Assembly: GCA_013396655.1 (NCBI GenBank)
Contig: WBMV01000298.1
Span: 2,535,430 to 2,599,429 of the forward strand
Source: Campylorhamphus procurvoides
Lineage: Eukaryota > Chordata > Aves > Passeriformes > Dendrocolaptidae
Direction: 5' to 3'
Length of the DNA stretch: 64,000 nt
Of this stretch, positions 1 to 18,000 are shown piece after piece. Position 1 is the first letter of the stretch. Each line of letters opens with the position of its first letter. The translations under genes and the position numbers were made by a program. The notes beneath the pieces were generated by a model. The model made no database searches. It saw nothing but the letters and a program-made list of their open reading frames with translations, and was not told the origin of the DNA.

Positions 1-5100
<5,100 letters not shown>

Positions 5101-6245
5101 CTGTGTGAAAGTGATCATTTAGCAATTTAATTTGGTTCAAAACACTCAGTACATCAGAAAACACCAGTACAAAGATGGCTAAAAACTTAAGTTAACCATC
5201 AAAAACAAGATCCCTGTTAGGAGTACCCAAGATTCATTTCCTGAATAAACAAGTTATGGAATAGATGGGATTGAGCATGATATATTTTGCAATTCCAAAG
5301 ACTATAATTCTACTACACCACATGCAACCTTTTTTTCAAAACCTGTGCTCTTAGCTAGAGCAAATGCAGCTTTGCAATGCTCAGTCAAACACCAGGAACA
5401 ATGACTAACACAACAGTTTTTTCAAAGGAAGAAACCAAAGTATTATTGTTTTGAGGACTGGGGTCTGCTGCTAAAATTCAACAGATCTCATTAAGCTTAT
5501 TTCATCATTCTTTAATTCCATTTTTAAAGCTCCAGCCTTTCCCCTTTACAGACATCTATTGCTATCAAAAGTTTCCTAGACCACTGGCCTGCGCTCTGCA
5601 TTGCAGTTAGAAAGTGTCAGAAGCATCAAATCTATACTTCAAAGAAAGAAACTTGGTGCTGAAGTAAAGTAAATGCATCACACCGCTGCCTTAAAATCTT
5701 TGACCTTGAATTGAAATTGAAAGAAAACCTTCAAACCAAGAAAGGCTATCAGAGTGCCCTTCTTCATTCCAGCACTGCAGGGAAAAACAAAGAGCCTGAA
5801 AGCAAAGATGGACCGAAATAGCCCAGTGCCCACTATTGTGACCAACTCAGAATCTCCAAGCAAATAAAATAATGCCCTAAACGAAACTGAATGAATAAGA
5901 AATTGCCTGGCTGACACTTGCTGACTCTTTAACCAGCAAAACCTCTAAGTCACAACTGTAAGCCACAGCCCAGGAGAACACTACCTACCAACACACATAG
6001 CATATTAAAAGAAAAAAATAAATAAGATGGTTGGATGTAGATTCCAGACAAACACAACAGGTGTTAGAATTCAGAAACTACATTCTGATTATGGTAGCTA
6101 CAGTACCTCTCGACAAACATTCAGCTTCCCCTCCTCCTAAACTGTTAATTAACAGTAGTATTTTTTATTAAAAGACTTGTGTCATGCCACACCAGAGCTG
6201 AGTAGTTGCATTCCTACACATTCCTGTGCTTGGTAAGATCACATC

Positions 6246-6345
6246 ACAGGATATGCTGAACTGGAAGGGACCCACAAGAATCAAATCCAGCTCCTGGCTC
6301 TACACAGGACCATCTCCAAGAGTCACACCATGTGCCTGAGCACTT
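6246..6345 (-). mobile_element. CR1 LINE 3' fragment
   Basis: The plus strand reads as the reverse complement of a CR1 3' end: it opens with an aggatatgctgaactggaag-type phrase and continues through caggaccatctccaagag to accatgtgcctgag. The element is therefore oriented on the minus strand, in BCKDHB intron 1. Only about 100 bases remain. Confidence 0.75.
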
Positions 6346-7129
6346 TACATGGCCCTTTAAGAGGAAAATATTAAAAAAAAATTATTGTTATGGGAACCAT
6401 TCAAATTATATGAAAGTTACAACAAAACAAAATCTACAAATTCAATGGAAGGAAAGCTGGGGAACAGCAACTGTTTCTCCCTTTCCCAAGTCATCTATAT
6501 TGGTACTTAGGCTACCTTTTCCACAACATACAAGCCTTCCAGTATTTGATATAAATAAACACCTATTATTTAAGCAACTATCAGAAACTCCTTACACTGA
6601 CAGTTCTGACCTGCTTATTCCGCCTATAAAATAGGCCTTCACAACAGGTGTCACAGGAAAGGTGGAACTAATTGTGCCCTTCAGATTTGAACTGTGACAT
6701 TGGAAAAGCATTATCTCAACACTATTAGGATCAGTATTGGCATAATTTTACTTCACGTTCACTACTTTTCATGGAATTTCAAAGTGTATTCTAACTCACC
6801 AGGAATTAGTTCTCTATTAGTAAATGGCAACAACTGGCCTGCCTCACTAGAGCTTCTTCACCATGACCTCAAGCAGGGACCTGCTTCACACAAGCTTTAT
6901 TCTGTGACACCCTGGGCGGCAGTACCTTTTCATTACTAACAGAAATGGCCAAGAGAACTCTCAGCCATCCCTGAGTTGCAATGCCAAGGTATCCAACTAA
7001 GCAACAGTTTTCTAAGGGGCAGTGACATTGATGTGAGAGGAACAGCTATTCTGCAGCAGCCCAGCTGCTTCCAGGTGAACGCGGCACCAGTCATCTGCAG
7101 GGCTGGATCTCAAAAATGAAATCAGAACA

Positions 7130-7690
7130 GCAACTTTCACCCCGCGCTGTTCATTCCCAAGTGATCCGTGTTTGCCCTCAACCATGTGACCGCGGGGATG
7201 ACCTCGAACCTTTCACCGCACCGCGGTCTTTATTCATGGCAGGTTTATTACCACATTCATGGCCTAAGCGTGGTGTGACAGCCAGGGGTGGGTGTCAGGC
7301 AGCGGGTTATGCCGGCAGCGCCACGGCTGAGCCAGGGGAGGCCGCGGGGTCCGAGCAGAGGAGGGCCCGGCCTGTCGGCGCTGGCACTGACAGCCCAAAA
7401 CACTTCACCCCGAGGCACCGCCAGGGGGGACCTTCCCACCGCCAGCCCGGGAGTCCCGCGGCAAACACGGGGTGGAGGCGCCGAAGACACGGCGGGGTCA
7501 CAGGGCCGTGCCGAGGCCGAGCAGCGCCCTGCGGGGCACAGCGGCCTGGGGGGCGGCGTGGGGAGCGCCCACCCCGCTGTCTCTCCCTCCTTCCCTCCCT
7601 CCCNCGGCGGCGGCGCGAGCGTGCGGCCTGTGGGGCGGTGTAGCGTGAGGCGCGAGCGGTTTGGGTTTGTTCGGCTGAGTCTGTGTGGCC
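7130..7690. promoter_or_regulatory. CpG-rich block (CpG island) at the BCKDHB 5' end
   Basis: GC content and CpG density rise sharply from the AT-rich surroundings. The block contains many CG dinucleotides, CCG/CGG triplet runs and a CCCT-type pyrimidine tract with a single N at 7604. CpG islands of this kind usually mark promoters and first exons of housekeeping genes such as BCKDHB. No frame on the minus strand encodes the expected end of exon 1 (F-T-F-Q-P-D-P-E-P-x-E-Y-G), so I read the block as promoter or early intron, not as coding exon. Its overlapping long open frames on both strands follow from high GC content. Confidence 0.7.
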
Positions 7691-7734
7691 ATCCCAAAAT
7701 CGGGAAATTTGGGCTGAGAGTGTGAGAGAATGCT

Positions 7735-7883
7735 CACGCTTACCAGTAAAATTCAGAAGGGGACAACGTCTTCGAAGCAAAACTAAACTTTTTATTTAAC
7801 AAATTCAGCTGAATTGGTGTGACCCCTCTGGCCTAGGAGACAGACACAGGCCAGCGGGAACCAGAGGTTTTTATACCCTATCC
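7735..7883 (-). repeat. Possible LTR or alternative promoter/exon module (TATA box, poly(A) signal, splice donor)
   Basis: On the minus strand the order is TATAAAAA (7875-7868), AATAAA (7796-7791) about 75 bases later, a T-rich stretch, and a strong splice donor ACTG|GTAAGCG (last exon base 7744). TATA box and AATAAA this close together are typical of the U3/R part of a retroviral LTR, but the 5' end is lost in the N gap and I cannot name a family. It could instead be a TATA-driven first exon. Confidence 0.35.
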
Positions 7884-8160
7884 NNNNNNNNNNNNNNNNN
7901 NNNNNNNNNNNNNNNNNNNNNNNNNNNNNNNNNNNNNNNNNNNNNNNNNNNNNNNNNNNNNNNNNNNNNNNNNNNNNNNNNNNNNNNNNNNNNNNNNNNN
8001 NNNNNNNNNNNNNNNNNNNNNNNNNNNNNNNNNNNNNNNNNNNNNNNNNNNNNNNNNNNNNNNNNNNNNNNNNNNNNNNNNNNNNNNNNNNNNNNNNNNN
8101 NNNNNNNNNNNNNNNNNNNNNNNNNNNNNNNNNNNNNNNNNNNNNNNNNNNNNNNNNNNN
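7884..8160. other. Assembly gap (277 N)
   Basis: An unbroken run of N flanked by GC-rich sequence. It lies where BCKDHB exon 1 is expected, and GC-rich first exons often drop out of short-read bird assemblies. The long X-containing frames across it have no meaning. Confidence 0.99.
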
Positions 8161-8365
8161 CCAGGGGTCCCTGCTTCCGTTCCCACGGGCCGGTACTAGG
8201 GAGCTCACAGCCTGGCCCGATCCACCTACCTGCCCGAGACCCCCAGCCCCCCAAAAAGGCGCGAAGAACAGGTTAAAAACACCCCAAATCCCAACTGCCA
8301 GAAACATCCCCTTCTCCCTCTTCTCTTTGCCCATGGAATTCCTCTGGCTTCAGCAAAACTCTAAT

Positions 8366-8640
8366 AGGAGGGACCTTAAATACCAAATAGTACCAACCCC
8401 TGCCATGGCCAACCTTCCACCAGACCAGGTTGCTCAAAGCCCCCTCCAACTTAGTCTTAAACAATTACAGGGATTGGGTACCCACAACCTGTGCCAGCAC
8501 ATTACCACCCTTACAGTAAAACGTTTTTTTCCCAACATCTAATCTAAATCTGCACTCTTTCACTTTGAATCCGTTTCCCCTTTCTCTGTCACTGCATGCT
8601 CTTGTAAATAGACTCTCTCCATTTTAATTCTAGTCTCCCT
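8366..8640 (-). mobile_element. CR1 LINE 3' fragment
   Basis: The plus strand carries the reverse complement of the CR1 3' region: gggaccttaaatacc, then accaggttgctcaaagcc, acaacctgtgccagcacatt, aacatctaatctaaatct and tgcatgctcttgtaaat in the order known from bird CR1 copies. The element is oriented on the minus strand. It is diverged and truncated at its 5' end. Confidence 0.88.
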
Positions 8641-11600
8641 TTGCAAGCATCTGAAATCCTCAAATTCTACCCCAGCAGCCAGCCTGGAAGGAGAAAAAGA
8701 ATTCATAGACCTGCAGATATTGCCTGTTCTACTCTGTCTCTTAAAACCCTTCTTAGTCTGTCCTATAAAAACACTTTTGATGTTCTCTTAACACCATTAC
8801 CAACTCACATGCTTTCTCCAGATGTTCCCATCATCCAGGTGAATCCTCCTGCCCTATTTCTGCAGCCTTTCTTCCTCCATATGTCATCATTGCCACCTTT
8901 TAGTTGCCTCCACATCAATCCTTTCCCTTTTGTCAATGCTTCACATTTTGTCCATTTGCACACCTCTTCATCAGCCCCTTTCATGCAACCTCCAACACAT
9001 GTGACAAGCCCCTTTGAGTTGTCTGTGTTGGTGTTACCAATCAGGCTGACCATACTGATTAGCATTTTTACTTTGCTCCAAGAACTGTATCTCAAAACCT
9101 TGCATCAGAGAAAAAGACTAGAAACTAGAATGATGTGCATATGGCATCACCTCTTTCAAATGACAGGGCTCAACCCTTTCTGAATAGGGCCATATTTCAA
9201 ATACAGAAATATGAGATCTCATATTTAACATGAAATATGTATCACTATTATGACTACATTTTTTTTTTCTGAGTTTCAAGCCATTACTGAATATCCCTGT
9301 AATGACCACAGGACCATTTTGGTCAAGACTATTGTTTCATTATGTATTTTGGGAAAAAATAAGTTTTTGTGTTGATTTAGGATTTCTTAATCATTTGAGA
9401 TTTGTGCAAAATAAAAGGCTTAATCCTGCTGCTATCTGGGGAGACCTTTCACTGGCTGTTTAACATGCCCTGATCCTTAAAGACTGCTGACAAAGCACTC
9501 AAGATCATGGGATCAAACAAGTTCTAACATATGCCAGTATATCCCATGGAAGCAACATACTATTTAAGTTTCTAAAGGGGGTGAGAATTTTTATAAACAA
9601 TAGAAAAGCAACCTTTGCAATGAAAGAGGAGTATAAATGTCAAATGTTGAGATTGCTTCCAAGTTCACCGGAAGACAAAGCATAGATGTTTGAAAAAGTT
9701 TAGTACCTAGCAAACATCATAACCACCAAATGATATATAACCATTTATTTGTATGGCTAATAGTGGAAGAGATCACAAATATTCCAATTTACTATTCAAA
9801 GAGTTGCATTTCTTTCAGAAAGCAGTGTATTTGAGAAAGAGGGATTTAGCTCTATTGCACATCATTGTGGCCAGATCTGCAAAACTTACAAATGGAGAAT
9901 AATAGTATAGAAAGGAATTGCTTTACATGTCAGTCTGTCATCTGTTACTGTCAGTAGTTGGATCTGTGAATTGATAAACTCACACTGTAAAGTGTAAGAT
10001 ATATTTGGGTTATGTACAGTTAGTATTTACCATGCTGTGATATTTATAAACTGTGATGATGACCTTGGCCAGATATTCCAGGAGATTTTTCAGTTTTTAG
10101 CACAGGCAGATAAAAGATACTCCTTCATGTCTTAGTGCAGTGACTGTTGTCTCCTACACCTGGTGATATATGGAACTTGAAGGGGAAAAAAATAGTCATG
10201 TGGCCCAGTATCATACAGAGGAAGTTATAGCATTTATGATGGAAGGGTGGAAAGAAGAAATATCTTTAGTAAGATGTGTTTAACTGCTAGTCAGACCTAG
10301 GTGAAAGAGAACAAAGTATCTAGAGATACTAACACCTAAATTATTGTTGCCTTTTGAGTACAAAGATAGTTTGTCCACGTGGCCTTGGGTATTTGCACTG
10401 GTACTAAAAAGGGAAATGGGCAATCAAAGAGGTTTATCCAAATGTACTTTGGCTGACCAACATGTTAGTGAATATGAGTTCCAGTATGCATGTTTTTCCA
10501 GCTCTGACAGGGTAATAATTATATCCATGTTGTTGCTGGTATATGTTATGATATTCAAGCAACTTCAATTACATTTTGAAGACAGCTTTCTCGTTTGGAA
10601 GTTGTTCACTCACTTGGGTCACTTCTGTTAAATCTATACACCAGACGTTTAAGAGCTGAAATCATCTACATTCCCCATCTGTGTATAGTCATTATGCACA
10701 CTCTTAATGTTGTTGACAACCATTAAAAACTCTGGCAATGATTACTATTATTTCTGAATAATCATGCAGAGCAATTAATGATGTTCTGCTGATGATTGCA
10801 GACCCTACTGACGTGGACAAGATTATGCCCATGTTTATGCCAGCATCAATCAGATGTAACTCCTTGAAAGTCCATGTTGTTGCCTCTGACTGACATCATC
10901 TAATTGTGAGCAACCTCAGCTATTGGATTCTGCCATAAACATATGGTTCCATGTCTCCTATTCTATTCCAAAATCTCTCAAATTTTTTATATAAGCTGAC
11001 AGCAGACTAAAAAGAAGCTTTAATGGAGTAGTTTCTACTCATTTGAATGTAAGGTCAGCAATCACCCAGTTACTTCTGCCATATGACCCGCTTCTGTGGT
11101 AAGACAGTACACCCCACTCAATCTAGAATAGTAACAGTGCCTTGCATCCCCAATTGCTTTTTAGTTTTTAAACACTGCACCAGAATGATCGCCCTCAAGT
11201 TGAAGACAGTCCTATTTTAAAATTACATGAGTAATTCATAACATTAAGTGAATAAGGCTAGGAACAATGGTGTCTATCCACAGAGATGTTATTCAGCTTT
11301 TTTTATAAGTGTTTCATAATTATGGGAAGAGAATCCCACTCTTCTCTATTTAATTCAATCAGTTTTAATTGCCTTGAAACCACAGAGCATATTTAACTCT
11401 ATTTTCTACTGTGACTCAGTCTAGAAATACCTGTCCAGGGAAATGATTTCTAATAGTTGACAGCTCATAATTCTAATGCATAAAAAGTCAAATATAGTCA
11501 AATTTGTTCAAGGAATAAGGTTCACATTTCTATCCTGGGGATAGTTAAATGTAGAAAAAATTTACCTGAGAACATTCTGGATTCTCATCACTTCCATTCT

Positions 11601-14600
11601 TCAAATAACTAGATTTCTTTATAGAAGATGTACTGTAGCTTAAACAAAAGTTACAATCTTGATAGAAAAACTACTGAATGAAGTCATACTGAAATAATCT
11701 TATTAATACCTTGCAGTTCTAAAATATCAGTTGTTTTTTGGTAGTAAGTGAGAACTGCTATTTGACCAATGAGGGAAGTATGCCAAAAAATCTCAATCAG
11801 ATGCAGAAACAAGTGGAATGATGGATCCTTCATATATATTGTTCAAAAAGCAGATATACAGAAGTCCTGTATTCAGGATTTTTGGGATAGAACATATCCA
11901 TCAGACCATGTATAAAATATGCTGGAATACCACTTTGATATTTTCATAATATACTACAGGACAGTGGTCAGTTTTGATGTCTGCTTGTAGTACAGCCATG
12001 TTCATTGGAAATTAAAAACTGGTTGATCAACTTTTGCCAGGACCCACTTGCTGTTTCCCCGTAGTCATTGGTACCCCGAGAGCACAGTGCAATTCCCATG
12101 TCTGTTTAAGTGAGCTGCCTTTATGAACTGTTTCATCCTCCGTAGGTAAGCATAATTTTGTATTTTTGTGCTATGACTTTTATTAGATCACTATCTGCTT
12201 ATTTTATTCAGACTGATAGCATTAGCTCTGACTTAAATAATAAAAACAACCTGTAAAGCTTATCACACATACAGTTAGATATGTGCTACAAAAGCAGATA
12301 GAAAGAACAACACATTATCCATGAATTATCTTTTGTCAGAAGATACGGTTTTACTCAGTTTAGGTGGCTTTAGGTAAGTCACGTGATCTAAAGAAGTCAC
12401 CTTTGGATTCCATGAGTTCCCAGTAAGTTTTCATAGTGTTCTGCCTGCTGGAGGCAGGTGCTGCTCTAGAGATAACCATGGACCAAGCAACTTGTTTGAC
12501 AGGTTTGAACAGGTGTTTGAGACGCTGTTCACCTTGCCACAGACTGACCTTGAGTTGCTGACCAGAATGGGAGCTGTGATCAGTTACAAAAGCAACAAAT
12601 CTCATCCCAAAATATTAATAGTAATTTCTGTAAATTAAATATACAGAATTTGTACTGCACCAGCCAGTGAATAAATGAAAATCCTACTCCTGCCATACAA
12701 TTGTAACTTATGCCATACTTTTAAGTATGGAAACATCAATTTCTATGCATTACCTGTCCATTTGTTGAACTAGTATCAATAGCCAGAGCAGCAGTATTGC
12801 ACAACTCAGTGCAGTTTCTGGGCCCACATTTCATTGCTGTCAAACTTGAGAAGATTGAAGAGAACTGTATTCAGGGTGTGAATATTCAAAGCTATCCAAA
12901 AATAGATCATACTTTAAGGACACATGCGCTACAAATTTTAAAAGCAAAACCCCATACTCAGCTTTCAGCTTGTTTAAATTTAATCCAAATGGCAGGGATT
13001 TTCTTTCTACACAATTCTTTTAGTTTGACCATCTGTGCAGTTAGAGGATGATCTGGGTATTTTTTCATAGGCTAATTTAAAAAAGTTTCAGATACTGGAT
13101 CATATTCAGATTCTGATGCTGCTGTCAGTGTGGCATCAGTGTCTGCACCAAGGCAGCCACCCACCTGCAGCAATCTTTAAATAAAGTAGCTGGTTGTGCT
13201 ATTTATTATTGCTTCACTTTTCCTTCACCCAATGAATTTTCTTCATCCCAGCAAAAAATGTCTAGGTGCATTTTTAATTTTAACATAAAAGAATGTATCT
13301 TTCTATATTGTCTTTTGACTAAAGATTTTCAACACCACGGAATACCTGCAAATTCTATTGATCAACAGTAAAAGCAGGAGTGTTTAATACTCATGCAATT
13401 CATATGGCTTTGGAGAAATCTAAGACAGGTCCAACATTTCCATGCCTCATTCAAAAAAAACAACTAGATTGTGGCAATGTTGTGCATTGATGACTTCTAA
13501 TTTTCATAGAAAAGATTCCTTCAAATAGGTATAAGACAAACTTCTGCCTAAGTTGAATTCACATGAACAGAATATCTTGTAACAGGTTTTCAGAGGCACC
13601 CATAGGGAGCACAGCCATTTAACATAGAAATACAGCTTCACTAACACCCAGGATTTAGACCTAATTAGGCAGCCTAGATCTCGCTCAAAGCTAGTAATAG
13701 TAATTCACATTTTTTTTCCTTAATCTTGACCTTTCTCCATATTTAAAAAAAATACATCAAAGTCTATTAAAATAGCATAAATTGGGTATTGTCTTAGTGA
13801 TTTGTAATTTTTCGTGTATACCATTAGGTGGCAGAGAACAATAAAGATTTACTTGATGAAATATATCTGTTGAAATACAGATCTATCAGATTGTTCTCTC
13901 CACCCTTTTTGAATCAGATTTCCTACTGTGAACTGTCAAGAGCTTTGTTTAGTTAATTATTAAATGACTTACCAACAGGGCTCACGGCTTTCATCAAAAC
14001 TGCTTGAGATTTCATTTCTGTGCAATCCTTTTGTGAAATGAGGAAAAAAAAACAAGACATGTTCATTCCACTTGGAGTTCTTTAAAAATTAAATATCACA
14101 ACAGTTGTATCTCTGCTTCTCACCCGCCTCTGGTCAGGCTAAATTTGACTGCTGAAATTAGCCCCTAGGCCAATCTAGTTCAGTAGGCATTGGTGGAAGG
14201 CAAGAAAGTTTATTATTCTTTTGGGAGCCTTGACTTTAAACTGGTTGTAAGGGCTAGGCTTTTTTTTTAGAACTGCAGGGGATGTCACTGGTGAAAAGTA
14301 GATGGCAGGAATCACAGGGCAAGACTTGTCTGCTTAATAACTCACTGAATGATTGATGTATGGGAAGTTAATTACACTATTAGTGACTCTGTAGGAGATA
14401 AGGAAGCCCAGGCTCAGCATTTCCCATAGACGTAGAATTAAGTCCCTTTCAAGAGTAGCCTCTAAGAGAGTTATTCCCTCAAACTCTTCTAGTTGGTAGG
14501 AACTGTGCCATATTGTCACATGTGCTTAACTGGAAAGTTCCAGAGCAGATTTCCCATATGTTTATATAATAAACTCGTGCCAAAGAAAGAAGTAACAGTT

Positions 14601-15055
14601 CCAGTGTGTCTCTTTTGTGCCAGGCAATTGTGTCTGGAAGCAAGGAATCCTTTGTTCCTCCAATCAGCCCTGGCATTGCTTGAGAACACTGACAGTAAGT
14701 ACACAAGTTGTAATCCCAGTATTTATGAAGTCTGCATGTCTACTTGAATTAGATTCTGTATTTTTCATCTTAGTCTTTGAGTTTTAGTCTCTGTGTTGTA
14801 TCCACACAGTTCAGACATGGGCAATCTTGTGGGAAACTCTGTATCTGAACATGAATCCTCTATAGTGAAAAATGCCAAACCAAATAATAATATTGGTACT
14901 GCAAGATGACTTAAGCAACAGATTCTATTAACTTGGATTGCAGAAAATCAGATTCCTTCCAAATGTAAATACTCCATGCCTGTGCACATCACAGTCCCAT
15001 GGCCACCATGACTGTCAGTATAAAAGGTGTGTCATCTTCAACAGTGATTCACAAC

Positions 15056-15083
15056 TATATATATATATATATATATATATATT
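15056..15083. repeat. (AT)n microsatellite
   Basis: About 14 uninterrupted TA/AT dinucleotides. The length suggests it may be polymorphic. Confidence 0.97.
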
Positions 15084-18000
15084 CACAAATAATAAATACA
15101 AATTTTAGAAAGCTGCCAAACAGGATTGCATCTAATTTAGCATGCTGTCCACCTTAGCATGACAACAGTCTTGGTACTCCAAATGGATTAGTCCAGCAGT
15201 GAATCTATAGATCACCCTACCCTGTATCTACCATCTTGTGTCTAGATCATGGATCTCCCAGGAAAGATGCAACACAGCCCTGGAGATCATGGGACAGGAG
15301 CTGCAGTGTGTTAGGAGGTTGAGCTTGGACCCTGTGTGAAACCAACCAAACAATACTTTTTCTGGTACACTGTGGGCCTCTCAATAGTAAAAAAATTCTT
15401 TGAAAGACTTGATAAAAAATGGGAATCACTAAACAAGTGTGTTTCTCAGAGGGCATTGTGTTCGGTGTGGCTGTCGAGGCTCTCTGCTGGGAACAGGTAG
15501 GTGCCATTCAGTGAGGTAGGCAATGCAAGCTGTGTGCATGGTACAATTTGCCCCTGGAGTCCACAGCACACTGTGAGCCCTGGGATGGATTGCGCATGGA
15601 CTGATTTCTGCTTGCACATACTAATGCTGCTGCTGTGCTTTCAGAGTTCCTAACAGTACATTGGTTAATGCTGTTGATTCGGTCTGGGGCAGAATTGATT
15701 TATGTATCTTTGTGGGAAAGGGAGGAACAACTATAAATATCAAGGTGATCACTTATTGTGCCTTATATTTTTAAAACAACAGATAAGTAGTATGAAATAT
15801 TTGGATCTCCAGAAAGGAAAGTTCTTTCCAGTCTACATAATTCAAACGTGGGTTACCACACACCTGAAGCTAGGAAACATCTGTTATCAGTCTGCTTGCC
15901 TGATGTTCTTCACAGTTTTATCAGAAATGTCAAGAGCTGCTTACTCAGCAGAGCCAGAAATCCTGAAAATTTCCATTTTTGCTTTTCGTCCTTTCATTGT
16001 TTTATGAACAGATGTGAAAGTGTCCCATGAAGAGGATAAATGTGTTCTGAGATATTGGCATATTTTGAGAATGCAAGGACCTAAACAAGATTCAGTCATA
16101 CTTGATCCCCCTTAGAATTTACTGTTGCTTGCAAATATGCACACAAACATTTTTTTGATTTCTCCTGAGCTGCATCCAAGAGGACAAAGTTCAGCCCCCT
16201 TTGCGGGTTTTTGCGTCTTCCATCTACTTGCTGAGGTGAATGTAATAAAGACAAGAACTTGAAAAATTATCTGTTTCAATACAAAAAGAAATAAATTATC
16301 TCTATTCTGCATCACCTCCTTTTTAGAGAAAGCATCAAACAGTTTGGTTTTGTTTTTCTGGAACTGCCTGTGTAATAAACTGTAAATTTGTACTTTCCAG
16401 TGCTTTCTTTTGAGGATCCCTGAGTAACCTACATACATTTCAGAATGCAAAGAAGAGATAATGCTTCACTCTAAAACAGGAGAAAAACCTTGGTCTGAAC
16501 TAACTCAGATTAATTAATGAAAACAGTTCCCTTTGAAAGGGGGATCTCAGGCAGCACAGTACAAGCAGGTTAGCTGGAAAAGTCTAAATATTCAGGAGAT
16601 CAGCAGAACAAAGTATATTTCCTAAGCATATGATGACTTTGTGAAGACTTATGCTCTCTAACATCTTACTCTGTCTTCTCTGATAGGCTTCTCACATCAC
16701 CCAGAAGTAAGATTAATGGAAAGAAAGAAGTATGCTTTCTTAGTACACTTTCCCTAGCATGCTAAGAAGATGATAACAAGAAGGAGGATGAGATAGAAAA
16801 CAGGAGTGGTTTTGCTCTGGTCTGCAAGATTTACATTGCAGTAGAAGAATGCCTAGGGTTGTTTTCCTTCAAATGTGCCAGGAGGTGGTACAAGACTTAC
16901 TGATGGTTTCATATGTATTGTCAAAGCTGCTGCCTACGACTGCACACATCCAGCTTCTTGTGAAAGACTGTTACAGGCAAGACCAAAGGAAAAATTACTC
17001 TTGCAAGCAATGTTCTACCTGCCCAAACCAAACAACATCAAGGGTGGCTTGTGTAGCAATTTGTAGGAGGAGGTCTGAGAATTTTCATCCTTTCTTTAAG
17101 GCTGGTACCTAGGAAACTAACCTGACAGGTGAGAGAGAAAGAAGGATGCAGTTGCAGAATGAAAAAAAAAAAAAAAGACTAACTGATAGAGACGAATAAT
17201 TTGAGAAATGAGTTATGAATTTTCACTAATGGAAAGTGATGTGAAAAAGCAGGAAGATGATGGAATGGCAAAAGAGAAAATTAGGGAAGCCAGTTGCAAC
17301 AGAGGAGAGGAAGTTATGATATAGATAGCTAAGAGGTGGAGTCTCAGACAAAGCAATGAAGCCATACATGATACTGACATAGAACAGGAAACAAAATGAC
17401 CTCCAGGTGAAGGAAAGAACAGATGGGAGCAAATCTGAAATTCACCTCTGTCACAAAGAGATTCATCCTCTGACTCAAGCAGGTCAAGCGAGCATAATGG
17501 TAGATCATCACTCCAAAACAAGAGAATGAGATGTGGACCAGAAATTGAAAACTATCAGAGTAGGGATGACAGGAGAGGCTAACAGAGGCAGATGGATAGG
17601 GGACACAGCTGTTGTCTATCAATGTCTTGGATGAACACCTTGAGTAAGAGAAGCTATTTGAACTGATATTGGTACAAGAAAGAATGTGCATATAATAGTT
17701 GTTAATAACCTAGAATTGAAATTAGGAAGTTCTGGAATTAGAAAGTTTCTAACCATCAGATCAGGAGGCTCTGTCCCATTATGCATAGAATATGCAAACA
17801 CATCCTAGATTATCATGAGGTGGAGCTTGATAAGTTTTGGGATGCAATCATATACAAGATCGATATCCATGATGAGTGAGACTAGATTGGATGTTGTAGG
17901 AGGACCTTTCTTGTCCCCGCCCTAATCTTATTTTCCTAATAATGATGCTATTGACTCATATATATTGACCAGGACAGGTGCAGACAGACACATATTTGCC

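Larger units (their letters stand above)
5101..7883 (-). other. BCKDHB intron 1 (visible part)
   Basis: Sequence between exon 2 and the presumed exon 1. It is AT-rich up to about 7080, with one CR1 fragment near 6246-6345, then turns into the CpG-rich block and the LTR-like module described separately. The intron boundary on the exon 1 side is not visible. Confidence 0.6.

Noticed and set aside
7116..7780. Five overlapping frames of 79-175 codons on both strands in the GC-rich block
   Set aside because: They follow from scarcity of stop codons in GC-rich DNA, show no conserved motif, and do not contain the expected end of BCKDHB exon 1.
7792..8334. Frames of 102-180 codons spanning the N gap
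   Set aside because: Most of each frame is undefined sequence, so openness means nothing.
8641..9183. 180-codon plus-strand frame
   Set aside because: It begins at the edge of a CR1 copy, is pyrimidine-rich and Pro/Ser/Leu/His-heavy, and shows no known domain. Most likely a chance frame.
10800..10900. Phrase with accagcatcaatcagatgtaa-like wording resembling an ancient amniote repeat
   Set aside because: The match is short and from memory only, which is not enough to call an element.
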